The notes: a model not told the origin generated them from the sequence alone. A stretch of 64,000 nt of DNA from Macrococcoides epidermidis (GCF_042659445.1 NZ_JBHSSR010000001.1); one strand, 5' to 3'; positions 42,496-51,955 are shown, counted from the stretch's first letter. Translations and numbers: made by a program.

Positions 42496-43425
42496 TTAAA
42501 TCTCCTTTAATGATTGATTTTTAATTTGTGCATTTAACCTGTCATTAAAATCTTTTGCAGTATTTGTACCCATCTTATTTAATCGATAATTCATCGCTGC
42601 AACTTCGATTATAACAGCTAAGTTACGTCCAGGTCTTACCGGTACAGTTTTCTTTGTAATCTTAGAGTCAAGTATCGTTAATGTTTCTTCTACTAAACCC
42701 ACACGATCATACGTTTTATCTTTCGCCCAGAATTCAAGATTGACATTTAACATTAGTCTTTTTTCAGGTAATACACTACCAGCTCCAAAAAGTGTCATGA
42801 CATTGATAATACCTAAGCCACGAATTTCAAGCAGATGTTCAATAAGTTTCGGTGCTTTTCCCATTAAAACATTTCTTGAAATTTCTTTAATTTCAACATT
42901 GTCATCAGCAACCAATCTATGTCCACGTTTAACAAGCTCCAATGCCGTTTCACTTTTCCCTACACCAGAATCACCCGTGATGAGTACACCGACTCCGTAT
43001 ACATCAACCAAAACACCATGAAGACTTGTTTCAGGTGCGAGCTCTCTTTCCAGGAATGAAGAAATTTTATTGATTAAACTTGTCGTAACATCACTACTAC
43101 TTAACAATGGTGTTCCTTTACGGTTACAAGCATCCACTAGTTCTTCAGGCGCATCAATATCTCGCGTTAAAATAATACAAGGTGTTTCTTTTCTACATAG
43201 TTTTTGCATACGTTCTCTTCTGTCTTCTTTACTCAATGTTTCGAAAAACGACATTTCAGTTGTTCCGAGCACCTGTATTCTATCAGAAGAATAATGTGAA
43301 AAGAATCCTGCCATCTCTAATCCTGGTCTCGATATATTCGTATTGATAATAGGAATTTCTATCGCTACATTACCTGCAATAATTTCTAAGTCAAACTTCT
43401 CGATCAATTCTATACTTGTTATCAT
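42496..43425 (-). CDS. hprK: HPr kinase/phosphorylase
   Basis: Phosphorylates HPr at serine 46 and so controls CcpA-dependent carbon catabolite repression. The 309 residues contain the Walker A loop GDSGVGKSETALELVKRGHRLVADD in pieces (near residue 152) and the HprK signature EIRGLGIINV near 200. It heads the hprK-lgt-acyltransferase-TPR-trxB group. A cre-like site near gapR may be a target of the pathway it controls. Confidence 0.97.
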   Translation of the reverse strand: MITSIELIEKFDLEIIAGNVAIEIPIINTNISRPGLEMAGFFSHYSSDRIQVLGTTEMSFFETLSKEDRRERMQKLCRKETPCIILTRDIDAPEELVDACNRKGTPLLSSSDVTTSLINKISSFLERELAPETSLHGVLVDVYGVGVLITGDSGVGKSETALELVKRGHRLVADDNVEIKEISRNVLMGKAPKLIEHLLEIRGLGIINVMTLFGAGSVLPEKRLMLNVNLEFWAKDKTYDRVGLVEETLTILDSKITKKTVPVRPGRNLAVIIEVAAMNYRLNKMGTNTAKDFNDRLNAQIKNQSLKEI

Positions 43426-43492
43426 GTTAAACCTCCATCATCCAATACTTTCATATTAAATAACTTTACGCAATAATACAATTTAAAACGAC

Positions 43493-43528
43493 AAAGAGAC
43501 ACTGACAAATTCATGTCAATGTCTCTTT
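43493..43528 (-). terminator. uvrA terminator
   Basis: On the minus strand AAAGAGACATTGACA pairs with TGTCAGTGTCTCTTT (43493-43528, one U-G), five bases after the uvrA stop. Confidence 0.82.
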
Positions 43529-43533
43529 ATTAT

Positions 43534-46356
43534 TTACTGACGTTCTACATGTCGTTTTAAATATCTTCCTGTATAAGATGCGCTTGATTCCATAATTTGT
43601 TCCGGGGTACCAATGGCGATAATCTTACCGCCATTGTCACCACCTTCCGGTCCTAAATCAATAATATGATCTGCTGTTTTAATTACATCTAAATTATGTT
43701 CGATAATCAGGACAGTATCACCATTTTCTACAAGCTTCTCTAATACTTTAAGTAATCTCGCAATATCATCGACATGAAGACCTGTTGTCGGCTCATCCAG
43801 AATATATAAAGTCTTACCGTTACTTCTACGGTGTAACTCACTGGCTAATTTAACACGTTGTGCTTCTCCACCCGATAATGTAGTAGCAGGTTGTCCCAAC
43901 TTCACATAACCTAAACCAACATCTACTATCGTTTTTAGTTTACGTTTAATTTTAGGAATATTTTCGAAGAAGTGATATGCATCTTCTACTGTCATATCTA
44001 ATATATCAGCAATATTTTTATCTTTATAGGTTACTTCTAATGTTTCGCGGTTATAGCGTTTTCCGCCACACACTTCACACGGTACATATACATCTGGCAA
44101 GAAGTGCATTTCTATCTTGATGATACCATCACCTCGACAAGCTTCACATCTGCCGCCCTTAACATTAAAGCTAAAACGGCCTTTTTGATAGCCGCGTAAC
44201 TTCGCTTCATTCGTTTGACTGAATACATCGCGTATATCATCAAATAGTCCTGTATATGTGGCTGGATTTGATCGTGGTGTACGTCCGATAGGTGATTGAT
44301 CAATATCAATAATTTTATCAATATGCTCAATACCTGTCACTGCGTCATGGGGACCAGGTTTTGCTTTTGTTTTATATAATTTTTGAGCAAGTGCTTTATA
44401 CAACACATCATTAACTAAGCTACTTTTACCTGAACCTGATACACCAGTGACTAAGGTCATCATACCTAATGGAATATTGACAGATACACCCTTTAAGTTA
44501 TTACTTGTCGCATTTTCGATGGTTATAAAACGTCCATCTGGTTTACGACGCGTTTCAGGCATTTCTATTTGTTTTTTACCACTTAAATATTGCCCTGTTA
44601 ATGACTTTTTATTTTTCATGACTTGATTCGGTGTACCTTGCGCTACAATTTCACCACCATGTACACCCGCGCCTGGTCCGATATCAATTAAATGGTCTGC
44701 AGCAAGCATCGTATCTTCATCATGCTCTACAACAATCAATGTATTTCCCATATCTCGCATAGACTTCAATGTATCAATTAGCTTATCGTTATCTCGTTGA
44801 TGTAACCCGATGGATGGTTCATCCAATACGTACATTACACCTGTTAAACGAGAACCAATTTGCGTTGCTAATCTAATACGTTGAGCTTCTCCACCTGAAA
44901 GCGTTCCAGCGGCACGGTTTAATGTTAAATATTCAAGACCAACATTGTTTAAGAAACTCAAGCGTTCAGTAATTTCCTTTAATATAAGTTTAGAGATTTG
45001 CTGCTCTTTCTCAGTTAATTCAATCGAATCATAATATTTCAATGCTTCACCGATCGAAAATTCTACAACTTGTCCAATGTGTTGGTCTTTTATCTTCACA
45101 CTCATCGCTTCATTTGAGAGTCGATAGCCATGGCACGTATGACAAGCTTCATCCACCATATATTTACGCATTTGTTCGCGTGTATATTCAGAAGGACTTT
45201 CCTTATAACGACGTTCGATATTATTTAATACACCTTCATACTGCATTACACGTTTACGCGTAACTCCATTATCCTGTTTAAATGTAAAAGATATTTCGTC
45301 ATTATGACCATATAAAATAATATGCTGTTCTTCTTCTGTTAACTTTTCGAAAGGTTTTTTCATACTGATATTAAAATGTTTACATGCTTGCTTTAGCAAA
45401 GTTGGATAGTAGTTAGAACTAATCGGTTCCCATGGCAGAATCGCTCCTTTATCAAGTGTGAGCGATTTATCCGGAATAACAAGGTCGACATCAACCGATA
45501 ATTTAGTGCCTAATCCATCGCAATCAGGACAAGCACCAAACGGCGAATTAAACGAGAACATTCTCGGTTCTAGTTTCTCAATTGAAAAACCACAAATCGG
45601 ACATGCATGATGTTCAGAAAACTTTACCTGCTCACCGCCAATAACATCTACCACGACATTCCCTTCTGCAAGTTTTAAAGCATTCTCTAAAGAGTCTGCA
45701 AGTCTTGCTTCGATACCTGGCTTTACAACAAGACGATCGACTACTACATCAATATCGTGATTTTGATTTTTATTTAAATCAATTTCGTCGGTAACATCAT
45801 ATACTTCGCCATCAACCTGTATACGTGCATAACCTTTTTTAGAAATTTCTTCTATCAACTTCTTATGTGTCCCTTTTCGCCCACGAATAACTGGTGCGAA
45901 AATCTGAATCTTTGTACGCTCTTCCATCGCCATAACTTTATCTACCATCTGTTGAATCGTTTGTGATTCAATCGCAATACCGTGAATCGGACAATAAGGT
46001 ATACCGATACGTGCATATAACAATCTCAGATAATCATAAATTTCAGTAACTGTCGCAACTGTACTTCGTGGATTCTTGCTCGTCGTTTTCTGATCAATTG
46101 ATATCGCAGGCGATAACCCTTCTATCACATCGACATCAGGTTTATCCATTTGGCCTAAGAACATTCTGGCATAAGCACTTAGTGATTCTACATATCTTCT
46201 TTGACCTTCAGCATAAATAGTATCGAAAGCTAAACTTGATTTACCCGATCCTGAAAGTCCAGTCATAACGACCAGTTTATCACGCGGTATTTCTATATCT
46301 ATATTCTTTAAATTATGTGCTCTCGCACCTTTAACTACGATTGATTTATTTTTCAT
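43534..46356 (-). CDS. uvrA: Excinuclease ABC subunit A
   Basis: Damage-recognition ATPase of nucleotide excision repair. The 940 residues carry two ABC modules: Walker A GLSGSGKSSLAF near residue 31 and GVSGSGKSSLV near 635, signatures LSGGEAQRIRLA and LSGGEAQRVKLA, and zinc motifs CPICGF and CEACRGDG. ATG at 46356 follows AAGGGTGA, four bases after the uvrB stop; a longer frame upstream runs into uvrB. Under the LexA-controlled uvrB promoter. Confidence 0.98.
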   Translation of the reverse strand: MKNKSIVVKGARAHNLKNIDIEIPRDKLVVMTGLSGSGKSSLAFDTIYAEGQRRYVESLSAYARMFLGQMDKPDVDVIEGLSPAISIDQKTTSKNPRSTVATVTEIYDYLRLLYARIGIPYCPIHGIAIESQTIQQMVDKVMAMEERTKIQIFAPVIRGRKGTHKKLIEEISKKGYARIQVDGEVYDVTDEIDLNKNQNHDIDVVVDRLVVKPGIEARLADSLENALKLAEGNVVVDVIGGEQVKFSEHHACPICGFSIEKLEPRMFSFNSPFGACPDCDGLGTKLSVDVDLVIPDKSLTLDKGAILPWEPISSNYYPTLLKQACKHFNISMKKPFEKLTEEEQHIILYGHNDEISFTFKQDNGVTRKRVMQYEGVLNNIERRYKESPSEYTREQMRKYMVDEACHTCHGYRLSNEAMSVKIKDQHIGQVVEFSIGEALKYYDSIELTEKEQQISKLILKEITERLSFLNNVGLEYLTLNRAAGTLSGGEAQRIRLATQIGSRLTGVMYVLDEPSIGLHQRDNDKLIDTLKSMRDMGNTLIVVEHDEDTMLAADHLIDIGPGAGVHGGEIVAQGTPNQVMKNKKSLTGQYLSGKKQIEMPETRRKPDGRFITIENATSNNLKGVSVNIPLGMMTLVTGVSGSGKSSLVNDVLYKALAQKLYKTKAKPGPHDAVTGIEHIDKIIDIDQSPIGRTPRSNPATYTGLFDDIRDVFSQTNEAKLRGYQKGRFSFNVKGGRCEACRGDGIIKIEMHFLPDVYVPCEVCGGKRYNRETLEVTYKDKNIADILDMTVEDAYHFFENIPKIKRKLKTIVDVGLGYVKLGQPATTLSGGEAQRVKLASELHRRSNGKTLYILDEPTTGLHVDDIARLLKVLEKLVENGDTVLIIEHNLDVIKTADHIIDLGPEGGDNGGKIIAIGTPEQIMESSASYTGRYLKRHVERQ

Positions 46357-46360
46357 ATTG

Positions 46361-48340
46361 TCACCCTTCAGCTTTAAGCTCAAATAAAATGTCTCTCAGC
46401 TCAGTAGCACGTTCAAAATCAAGTGCTTTTGCTGCTTCTTTCATTTCATGCTCAACTTTTTCAATCATTGCATTACGCTCTTTTACTGTTAATTTTTTCT
46501 TTTTCTTATCTTTAGTCGGTAAATCTTCTGCAACATCTGGTGTTGCACTAATTATATCGCGTACTTTTTTATTAATGGTCATCGGTGTGATGCCATGTTC
46601 TGTATTATAACGCTCCTGAATTTCACGACGACGATTGGTTTCATCAATCGCTATCTTCATTGAATCAGTCATTTTATCTGCGTACATGATAACTTTCCCT
46701 TGATCGTTACGTGCAGCACGACCGATTATCTGAATTAAAGAACGATGACTGCGTAAGAAACCTTCTTTATCCGCATCAAGAATTGCAACGAGAGATACTT
46801 CAGGAATATCTAATCCTTCTCTTAATAAGTTGATTCCGACAAGTACATCGAAAACACCTAATCTTAGATCACGAATGATTTCTATACGTTCTAAAGTTTT
46901 TATTTCAGAATGAAGATAGTTAACTTTAATTCCTGCTTCCTTTAAATAGGTCGTTAGATCTTCACTCATCTTCTTCGTTAATGTCGTAATGAGTACACGT
47001 TCATTTTTTTCAATACGTTGTCTAATTTCTTCCATTAAGTCATCAATTTGATGTTCAGATTTACGTACTTCAACAATTGGATCAAGTAATCCAGTTGGTC
47101 GAATAATCTGTTCTACCATTTCATCTGTATGTTCAATTTCATAAGGCCCTGGTGTTGCAGAAACATAGACAAACTGATGTCCTTTTGCTTCAAATTCTTC
47201 AAATTTAAGCGGTCGGTTATCAAGCGCACTCGGCAATCTGAATCCGTGATCTACCAACACATTTTTACGTGCCTGGTCACCATTATACATACCCCTAACC
47301 TGTGGCAATGTAACGTGACTTTCATCCATCATGATTAACCAGTCATCACCGAAATAATCAAGTAAAGTATAAGGTGTTGCACCTAGTGGACGTAATGTCA
47401 AATGCACAGAATAATTCTCAATGCCTGAACAGAATCCCATCTCACGCATCATTTCTAAATCATAGTTCGTACGTTGCTCTAGACGTTGTGCTTCAAGTAA
47501 TTTACCTTCTTTTCTAAATTTTTTCAGCTGTTCTTCCAATTCTTTCTCGATACGTTCAATTGCAATCTGCATTTTTTCTTCACGTGTAACGAAGTGACTG
47601 GCTGGGAATAATGTGAAATGCTCACGTTCCTTAAGTACTTCTCCTGTTAAGTAGTTAATTTCACGAATTCGTTCAATCTCATCTCCAAAGAATTCAACAC
47701 GTACACATTGCTCGTCACGAGAAGCCGGAAAAATTTCGACGACATCTCCACGCACACGGAATGTACCACGTTTAAAATCGATGTCATTTCGTGCATACTG
47801 AATATCAATTAATTTACGTAATAATTGATTGCGTTCAACCTCCATCCCTACACGCATACTTACAACCATATCTTTATATTCTTCAGGGTTTCCTAATCCA
47901 TAGATACAGCTTACTGAAGCGATGATGATCACATCATCACGTTCAAATAAAGCACTCGTTGCCGAATGTCGTAATTTATCGATCTCATCGTTAATCGATG
48001 CATCTTTCTCGATAAAAGTATCTGTAGAAGGCACATACGCTTCAGGTTGATAATAATCATAATAACTCACGAAATATTCAACACGATTATCAGGGAAAAA
48101 CTCTTTAAACTCACTATATAATTGACCTGCTAAAGTCTTATTATGGGCCATAATTAACGTAGGTTTACCAACTTCTTTAATAACATTACTCATTGTAAAC
48201 GTCTTACCTGTACCTGTTGCACCAAGTAAAGTCTGATGACGCTTACCTTCTTTAATACCTTCTACGATTTTTTTAATCGCTTCTGGCTGGTCGCCAGCAG
48301 GCTTATAATCTGATTTAATAACAAACGGATGATGTTCCAT
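46361..48340 (-). CDS. uvrB: Excinuclease ABC subunit B
   Basis: Helicase-like damage verifier of excision repair. The 659 residues show Walker A GATGTGKTFT near residue 40, the beta-hairpin region SYYDYYQPEAYVP near 93, DESH (helicase motif II), QIIGRAARN (motif VI) and the C-terminal UVR motif binding UvrC. ATG at 48340 follows AAAGGAGG; an upstream in-frame extension covers the promoter and is rejected. Confidence 0.98.
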   Translation of the reverse strand: MEHHPFVIKSDYKPAGDQPEAIKKIVEGIKEGKRHQTLLGATGTGKTFTMSNVIKEVGKPTLIMAHNKTLAGQLYSEFKEFFPDNRVEYFVSYYDYYQPEAYVPSTDTFIEKDASINDEIDKLRHSATSALFERDDVIIIASVSCIYGLGNPEEYKDMVVSMRVGMEVERNQLLRKLIDIQYARNDIDFKRGTFRVRGDVVEIFPASRDEQCVRVEFFGDEIERIREINYLTGEVLKEREHFTLFPASHFVTREEKMQIAIERIEKELEEQLKKFRKEGKLLEAQRLEQRTNYDLEMMREMGFCSGIENYSVHLTLRPLGATPYTLLDYFGDDWLIMMDESHVTLPQVRGMYNGDQARKNVLVDHGFRLPSALDNRPLKFEEFEAKGHQFVYVSATPGPYEIEHTDEMVEQIIRPTGLLDPIVEVRKSEHQIDDLMEEIRQRIEKNERVLITTLTKKMSEDLTTYLKEAGIKVNYLHSEIKTLERIEIIRDLRLGVFDVLVGINLLREGLDIPEVSLVAILDADKEGFLRSHRSLIQIIGRAARNDQGKVIMYADKMTDSMKIAIDETNRRREIQERYNTEHGITPMTINKKVRDIISATPDVAEDLPTKDKKKKKLTVKERNAMIEKVEHEMKEAAKALDFERATELRDILFELKAEG

Positions 48341-48362
48341 ATGCGCCCTCCTTTTCGATAAT

Positions 48363-48402
48363 ATTTTACCAAAAAAAAATAAAAAATACAAACATTTGTT
48401 CG
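48363..48402 (-). promoter_or_regulatory. uvrBA promoter with LexA box
   Basis: On the minus strand TTGTAT (48386-48391), 17 bases, TAAAAT (48363-48368). CGAACAAATGTTTG (48389-48402) fits the Gram-positive LexA consensus CGAACRNRYGTTYG and overlaps the -35, so SOS control of uvrBA is expected. Confidence 0.88.
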
Positions 48403-48438
48403 GACGAGATATTACACTAACTTTATCATATAAAAAGA

Positions 48439-48471
48439 AAACAGCTCAGAACATAAAATGTTTGAACTGTT
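48439..48471 (-). terminator. csbA terminator
   Basis: On the minus strand AACAGTTCAAACAT pairs imperfectly with ATGTTCTGAGCTGTT and is followed by TTTTCTTTTTAT. It overlaps the csbA stop and insulates uvrB. Confidence 0.7.
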
Positions 48472-48700
48472 AGTCATTTCCTTTATCTAATTTATAAAAG
48501 TCCACAATTAAATAACCAATAATTAGACTCATCGTATCTAAAAATACGATCATCTGTGAATGAAAAAATCCTTTATAGACTGATACACCGATTACTATAG
48601 TAGATAGTATCATGCCCGTGTATTTATTTCTGACAATCATACTAAATATAACGACCATAAGCGCTGGTAATAATGAGGCTAACCAATACCATATCGTCAT
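48470..48700 (-). CDS. csbA: CsbA family small membrane protein
   Basis: A 76-residue protein with three hydrophobic segments and the family-like stretches PALMVVIFSMIVRNKYTGMI and FLDTMSLIIGYLIVDFYK. Length, topology and position upstream of uvrBA match CsbA, a sigma-B-controlled protein of unknown function in B. subtilis. Its start overlaps the HD-domain gene by four bases, so they are coupled. Confidence 0.85.
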   Translation of the reverse strand: MTIWYWLASLLPALMVVIFSMIVRNKYTGMILSTIVIGVSVYKGFFHSQMIVFLDTMSLIIGYLIVDFYKLDKGND

Positions 48701-49344
48701 AGATCTGACTCTTTTACTTCTAATATTGATACCGTTAATTCCTTTAATTCTGAACGTGGAATAAATTTTTCCTGTAACATTTCAGGAAGTATATTTTCAA
48801 GGAAATCCTGTACACAATGTAAGTGGTCAAATTGTATAATTGTGCGTAAGCTCTTTTCATATATTTCAAAGAATAGCGGTTCTGGATTTCTTTTCTGGAT
48901 CTCTCCAAAAGACTCGTATAGTAAATCAATTTTATCAGCCACTGAAAGGATTTGACCTTCTATCGTTTCATCTTTTCCTTCTTTTAATCGTTCATGATAA
49001 ATCGCTCGATAGCTTTCCGGAAATTCAGAGTCTATAAAACGTGCAATCATCTGTTCTTCCACATCACTGAATAATTGCTTAAGCTCTTTAGAAGCATATT
49101 TAACAGGTGTTTTTATATCACCTGTAAAAATTTCAGGATAATCGTGGTTGAGTGCTTTTTCATAGACATTTTTCCAGTTAATCTCAGTGCCATGATATTC
49201 TTCAACTGTAGCAAGATACTGAGCAATTTTTGTAACTTTAAATGAGTGACTTGCTACATTATGCTCCTGATATTTGAACTTACCTGGACAGCGTATTAGC
49301 TTTTCTAAGTCAGATAAACTTTTAAAATATTGATGTACACCCAC
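48697..49344 (-). CDS. HD-domain phosphohydrolase
   Basis: A 215-residue HD-domain protein. The metal-binding residues are in NVASHSFKVTKIA (first histidine), KALNHDYPEIFTGD (HD pair) and LSVADKIDLLYESFGE (last aspartate). The arrangement resembles YfbR-type 5'-deoxynucleotidases; the substrate is not certain. Two GTG starts are possible; I prefer 49344, eight bases after GAGGAG, since the one at 49353 lies in the ribosome site. It is cotranscribed with csbA. Confidence 0.82.
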   Translation of the reverse strand: MGVHQYFKSLSDLEKLIRCPGKFKYQEHNVASHSFKVTKIAQYLATVEEYHGTEINWKNVYEKALNHDYPEIFTGDIKTPVKYASKELKQLFSDVEEQMIARFIDSEFPESYRAIYHERLKEGKDETIEGQILSVADKIDLLYESFGEIQKRNPEPLFFEIYEKSLRTIIQFDHLHCVQDFLENILPEMLQEKFIPRSELKELTVSILEVKESDL

Positions 49345-49359
49345 TACAATCACTCCTCT

Positions 49360-49899
49360 TTATTTTAAATCTGCTATTATTTTTTCTAACTTATTTCTAT
49401 TGAGTTCACCAATATAAGTTTTTAAAACCTTACCATTTTTATCAACAAAAATTGTTGTAGGAATATTGTTAATCTTATATTGTTTCATTTGTGCTTCATC
49501 TAAAACTAACATCGGGTATTTCGCTTTATACTGCTGTATAAACGCAGTTCGCTTTTTCTCTTTGTCCTGCACATTCATACCGATTAATCCTACATGATTA
49601 GGTTTCTCGTTATCAAAAGCAACAAGTTCAGGCATCTCTTCATTACATGGGCCACACCATGATGCCCAGAAATTAATGATATTGATATCATGTTTTAATT
49701 GTTCTTTCAATTTAAATTGATTTGATTCTAAATCATTTACCGTTACATTACTAATATTTTGATTGTTGATAGGATGTTCATGGGTTGTTACCTGCTTTGC
49801 ATCATCTGAAGCTGTATTAAATTGTGTCGCTTGATAAATACTATATCCCACTAAACTTAAAAATATAAAAAGAAGTATTGCCGTGATTAAATGCTTCAT
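49360..49899 (-). CDS. Membrane-anchored thiol-disulfide oxidoreductase (ResA/TlpA-like)
   Basis: A 179-residue protein with one N-terminal membrane anchor (residues 4-22) and a TlpA-type thioredoxin domain outside the membrane. The redox pair is C82/C85 in FWASWCGPCNEEMPEL and the cis-proline loop is NNIPTTIFVD. ResA reduces apocytochrome c so that haem can be attached. A c-type cytochrome is encoded 2 kb away, which makes this role plausible but not proven. Confidence 0.85.
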   Translation of the reverse strand: MKHLITAILLFIFLSLVGYSIYQATQFNTASDDAKQVTTHEHPINNQNISNVTVNDLESNQFKLKEQLKHDINIINFWASWCGPCNEEMPELVAFDNEKPNHVGLIGMNVQDKEKKRTAFIQQYKAKYPMLVLDEAQMKQYKINNIPTTIFVDKNGKVLKTYIGELNRNKLEKIIADLK

Positions 49900-49979
49900 C
49901 TTTCCACCTCAATAGTTATTATGTCTATCATAACGTAATTAGAAATAAGTTTAAACCTAAGTCAACTTAAAAACAAAAA

Positions 49980-50009
49980 AGAAGATGAACCATTTAATGT
50001 TCATCTTCT
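49980..50009 (-). terminator. Terminator of the CHAP-domain gene
   Basis: AGAAGATGAAC (49980-49990) pairs with GTTCATCTTCT (49999-50009) with an A-run on the left, the 3' side for the minus strand. Confidence 0.85.
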
Positions 50010-50017
50010 GTATAATT

Positions 50018-50458
50018 TTAATAAATATATTGATAGTTTCCTTTTTGATATTTAGAAATCACACGATAAGTCTTAACACCTTGACGAGGATAATTCATTT
50101 CTGATACTAAAATTGATCCATTACTATATGTTCTTTCCACTACTGCAACATGACCATAATATCCACTTCGAGAAACAAGTACAGCACCTTTAATTGGTGA
50201 TCTTCTAACTTTATATCCTGCATAACGTGCTTTATATGCCCAGTTTGCCGCATTGCCCCAATACTTACCAACCGGTCTTCCTAATTGTGCACGACGTTGG
50301 TATGCATAATATGCGCAACTTCCCCAGTAATAAGGATTTGAATATCCATAAGAACCAGCCTCAGCTGTTTTAACTTGTGATTGTGGCATAACTTCAGTAA
50401 ACTCGGCAGTAGTCAATAACATCATAGTAGTAATAAATGATAAAACGATTTTTTTCAT
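50018..50458 (-). CDS. Secreted CHAP-domain peptidoglycan hydrolase (SsaA-like)
   Basis: A 146-residue exported protein: a signal peptide to about residue 34 (KTAEA), then a CHAP amidase/endopeptidase domain with catalytic C48 (YWGSCAYYAYQRR) and H103 (GYYGHVAVVE). It has no cell-wall binding repeats, so it is a minimal hydrolase of the SsaA/Sle type. A consensus WalR box (50555-50571) lies about 100 bases upstream, so control by the essential WalRK system is likely. Confidence 0.9.
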   Translation of the reverse strand: MKKIVLSFITTMMLLTTAEFTEVMPQSQVKTAEAGSYGYSNPYYWGSCAYYAYQRRAQLGRPVGKYWGNAANWAYKARYAGYKVRRSPIKGAVLVSRSGYYGHVAVVERTYSNGSILVSEMNYPRQGVKTYRVISKYQKGNYQYIY

Positions 50459-50803
50459 GATTTCTTTTTCCTCCGAATAATATATTTATGTATAAATAAT
50501 GAATTATTTATCAACAGAAATTATATTACCATAAAGAAAGTATTAAGAATTCAATGTTACGGATATGTAATACAAGTGTCATGACACACGTAATTTTTTG
50601 CATCAATATTACAAAAGTATGTTCAGTTTGTAATACTATAGTAGATTTATGCTCTAAATATTACTTCTCTCATTAAGATTTCAAATTTTCAAATTATTAT
50701 ATATATATATTTATATTTTATTAATTTATAGCATCTAAAATCGGAAAAACTAAAAAATAAAAACGCATGACATAATAGACACGCGCTTCTATTAAACACC
50801 ATA
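50459..50803. other. Intergenic region between two cell-wall hydrolase genes
   Basis: A 345-base gap upstream of the CHAP gene. It holds a WalR box (50555-50571), a perfect 12-base palindrome GTGTCATGACAC (50576-50587), further single TGTAAT half-sites (50608-50634) and a TA-rich tract at 50696-50730. I see no open frame with a ribosome site and no clear terminator for the LysM gene ending at 50804. Confidence 0.6.
50555..50571 (+). promoter_or_regulatory. WalR box upstream of the CHAP hydrolase
   Basis: TGTTAC-N5-TGTAAT is an exact match to the WalR consensus TGTWAH-N5-TGTWAH. It lies on the strand opposite the gene, about 100 bases from its start. Confidence 0.75.
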
Positions 50804-51832
50804 TTAATAACGATAATATCCTGTAATCGTTCCACTAATGTAATTTACTGCTCGCTGGCCCACTCCAGCTTTTGGATTCAATGCATCAACCATCTGGCCA
50901 TTGCCAATGTAAACTCCGACATGACTGCCATTATTAAAAAATACAAGGTCTCCCGGCTGTGGCTGTAGAACTCTTGTACCGACTGCCATCTGTTCATAAG
51001 TTGTTCGTGGAATTGATTTACCTAAAGCTTTTAAGACTTGTTGCGCAAATGCTGAACAATCTACAGCATTATTACTGTTGGCACCATAAACATATGATTT
51101 ACCTTCAGCAATGCGATGGGCTATTCGTGCAACATCGCCTTCAATCATATTGAATGGTTTTTTTTGAGTCGACTTATCTACTAGTGTATTTAATTGAGTA
51201 TTTTCTTCTGATATTGCATTCGATGACTCATTCAATGACTGACTATTTTGAGTATAATATTCAGCATCAATATTTTGGACATCCGATTCAGATGAATAGT
51301 TTTCATCTACTGTGACTTGAATATCATTACTATCCATTTCTTCATTAATATCAGTTTCTTCGTTGTTTAAAGATTCTTTTAATTCTTTTTGATCAATTTC
51401 ATCAAGTATTCTTGCCGAATCCGGTGAAAGCGCCGGCGTTACATGATGGTTTTTACGTTTTTTTTCTTTATATTTACGATAAGCATCTTCAGAAACAATT
51501 AGTTTTTTACCTATTGTCAACTCATTTGAAGATAATCTGTTCCAGAATCTAACTTCAAATGGTGTAATCTTAAATTTCTTCGCGATACTCTGTACTGTAT
51601 CATCTTTTGTCACTTTATAGTAATCTGATGAAATCTTTATTTTTTGTCCTGGCGTAAGCTGTGTTTCATTCAAATTGTTTAAAAGCTTTAATTCATAGAC
51701 ACTTGTACCATTTTCTTTTGCAATCGTATAAAGTGTATCACCTTGCTTCACATGATAATTACTTGCTTGTGCCTGTGAAGCAACTGTAATGATTGTTGTT
51801 AAGCCAACAATCGATAAAACTAATCTTTTCAT
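50804..51832 (-). CDS. Secreted LysM-NlpC/P60 cell-wall endopeptidase
   Basis: A 342-residue exported protein. After a signal peptide (cleaved near AQA, residue 23) come two LysM peptidoglycan-binding domains (YHVKQGDTLYTIAKENG near 26, YYKVTKDDTVQSIAKKF near 70), an acidic low-complexity linker rich in E, N and S (about 130-220), and a C-terminal NlpC/P60 domain with catalytic cysteine in DCSAF and histidine in GSHVGVYIG. Such enzymes cut stem peptides during growth and division. A WalR box lies 78 bases upstream. I use ATG at 51832; a TTG nine bases earlier is closer to the ribosome site AGGAGG and cannot be excluded. Confidence 0.92.
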   Translation of the reverse strand: MKRLVLSIVGLTTIITVASQAQASNYHVKQGDTLYTIAKENGTSVYELKLLNNLNETQLTPGQKIKISSDYYKVTKDDTVQSIAKKFKITPFEVRFWNRLSSNELTIGKKLIVSEDAYRKYKEKKRKNHHVTPALSPDSARILDEIDQKELKESLNNEETDINEEMDSNDIQVTVDENYSSESDVQNIDAEYYTQNSQSLNESSNAISEENTQLNTLVDKSTQKKPFNMIEGDVARIAHRIAEGKSYVYGANSNNAVDCSAFAQQVLKALGKSIPRTTYEQMAVGTRVLQPQPGDLVFFNNGSHVGVYIGNGQMVDALNPKAGVGQRAVNYISGTITGYYRY

Positions 51833-51909
51833 ATTGTACAAATGCCTCCTGTAAGCCCATGTGTTTACTTAAAAATAATATAGCATATGTTCATCTAATT
51901 TCAGGCATT

Positions 51910-51926
51910 TGTTACGTACTTGTAAT
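51910..51926 (+). promoter_or_regulatory. WalR box upstream of the LysM-NlpC/P60 gene
   Basis: TGTTAC-N5-TGTAAT again matches TGTWAH-N5-TGTWAH exactly, with the same hexamers as the box at 50555. It lies between the LysM gene and the cytochrome c stop. Confidence 0.75.
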
Positions 51927-51955
51927 ATTATCTTTAAGTATTCTATAAAATTTTA

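Noticed and set aside
50696..50730. TA-rich tract as a possible origin or promoter element
   Set aside because: It is a simple low-complexity run in an A+T-rich gap with no DnaA boxes or genes of replication nearby.
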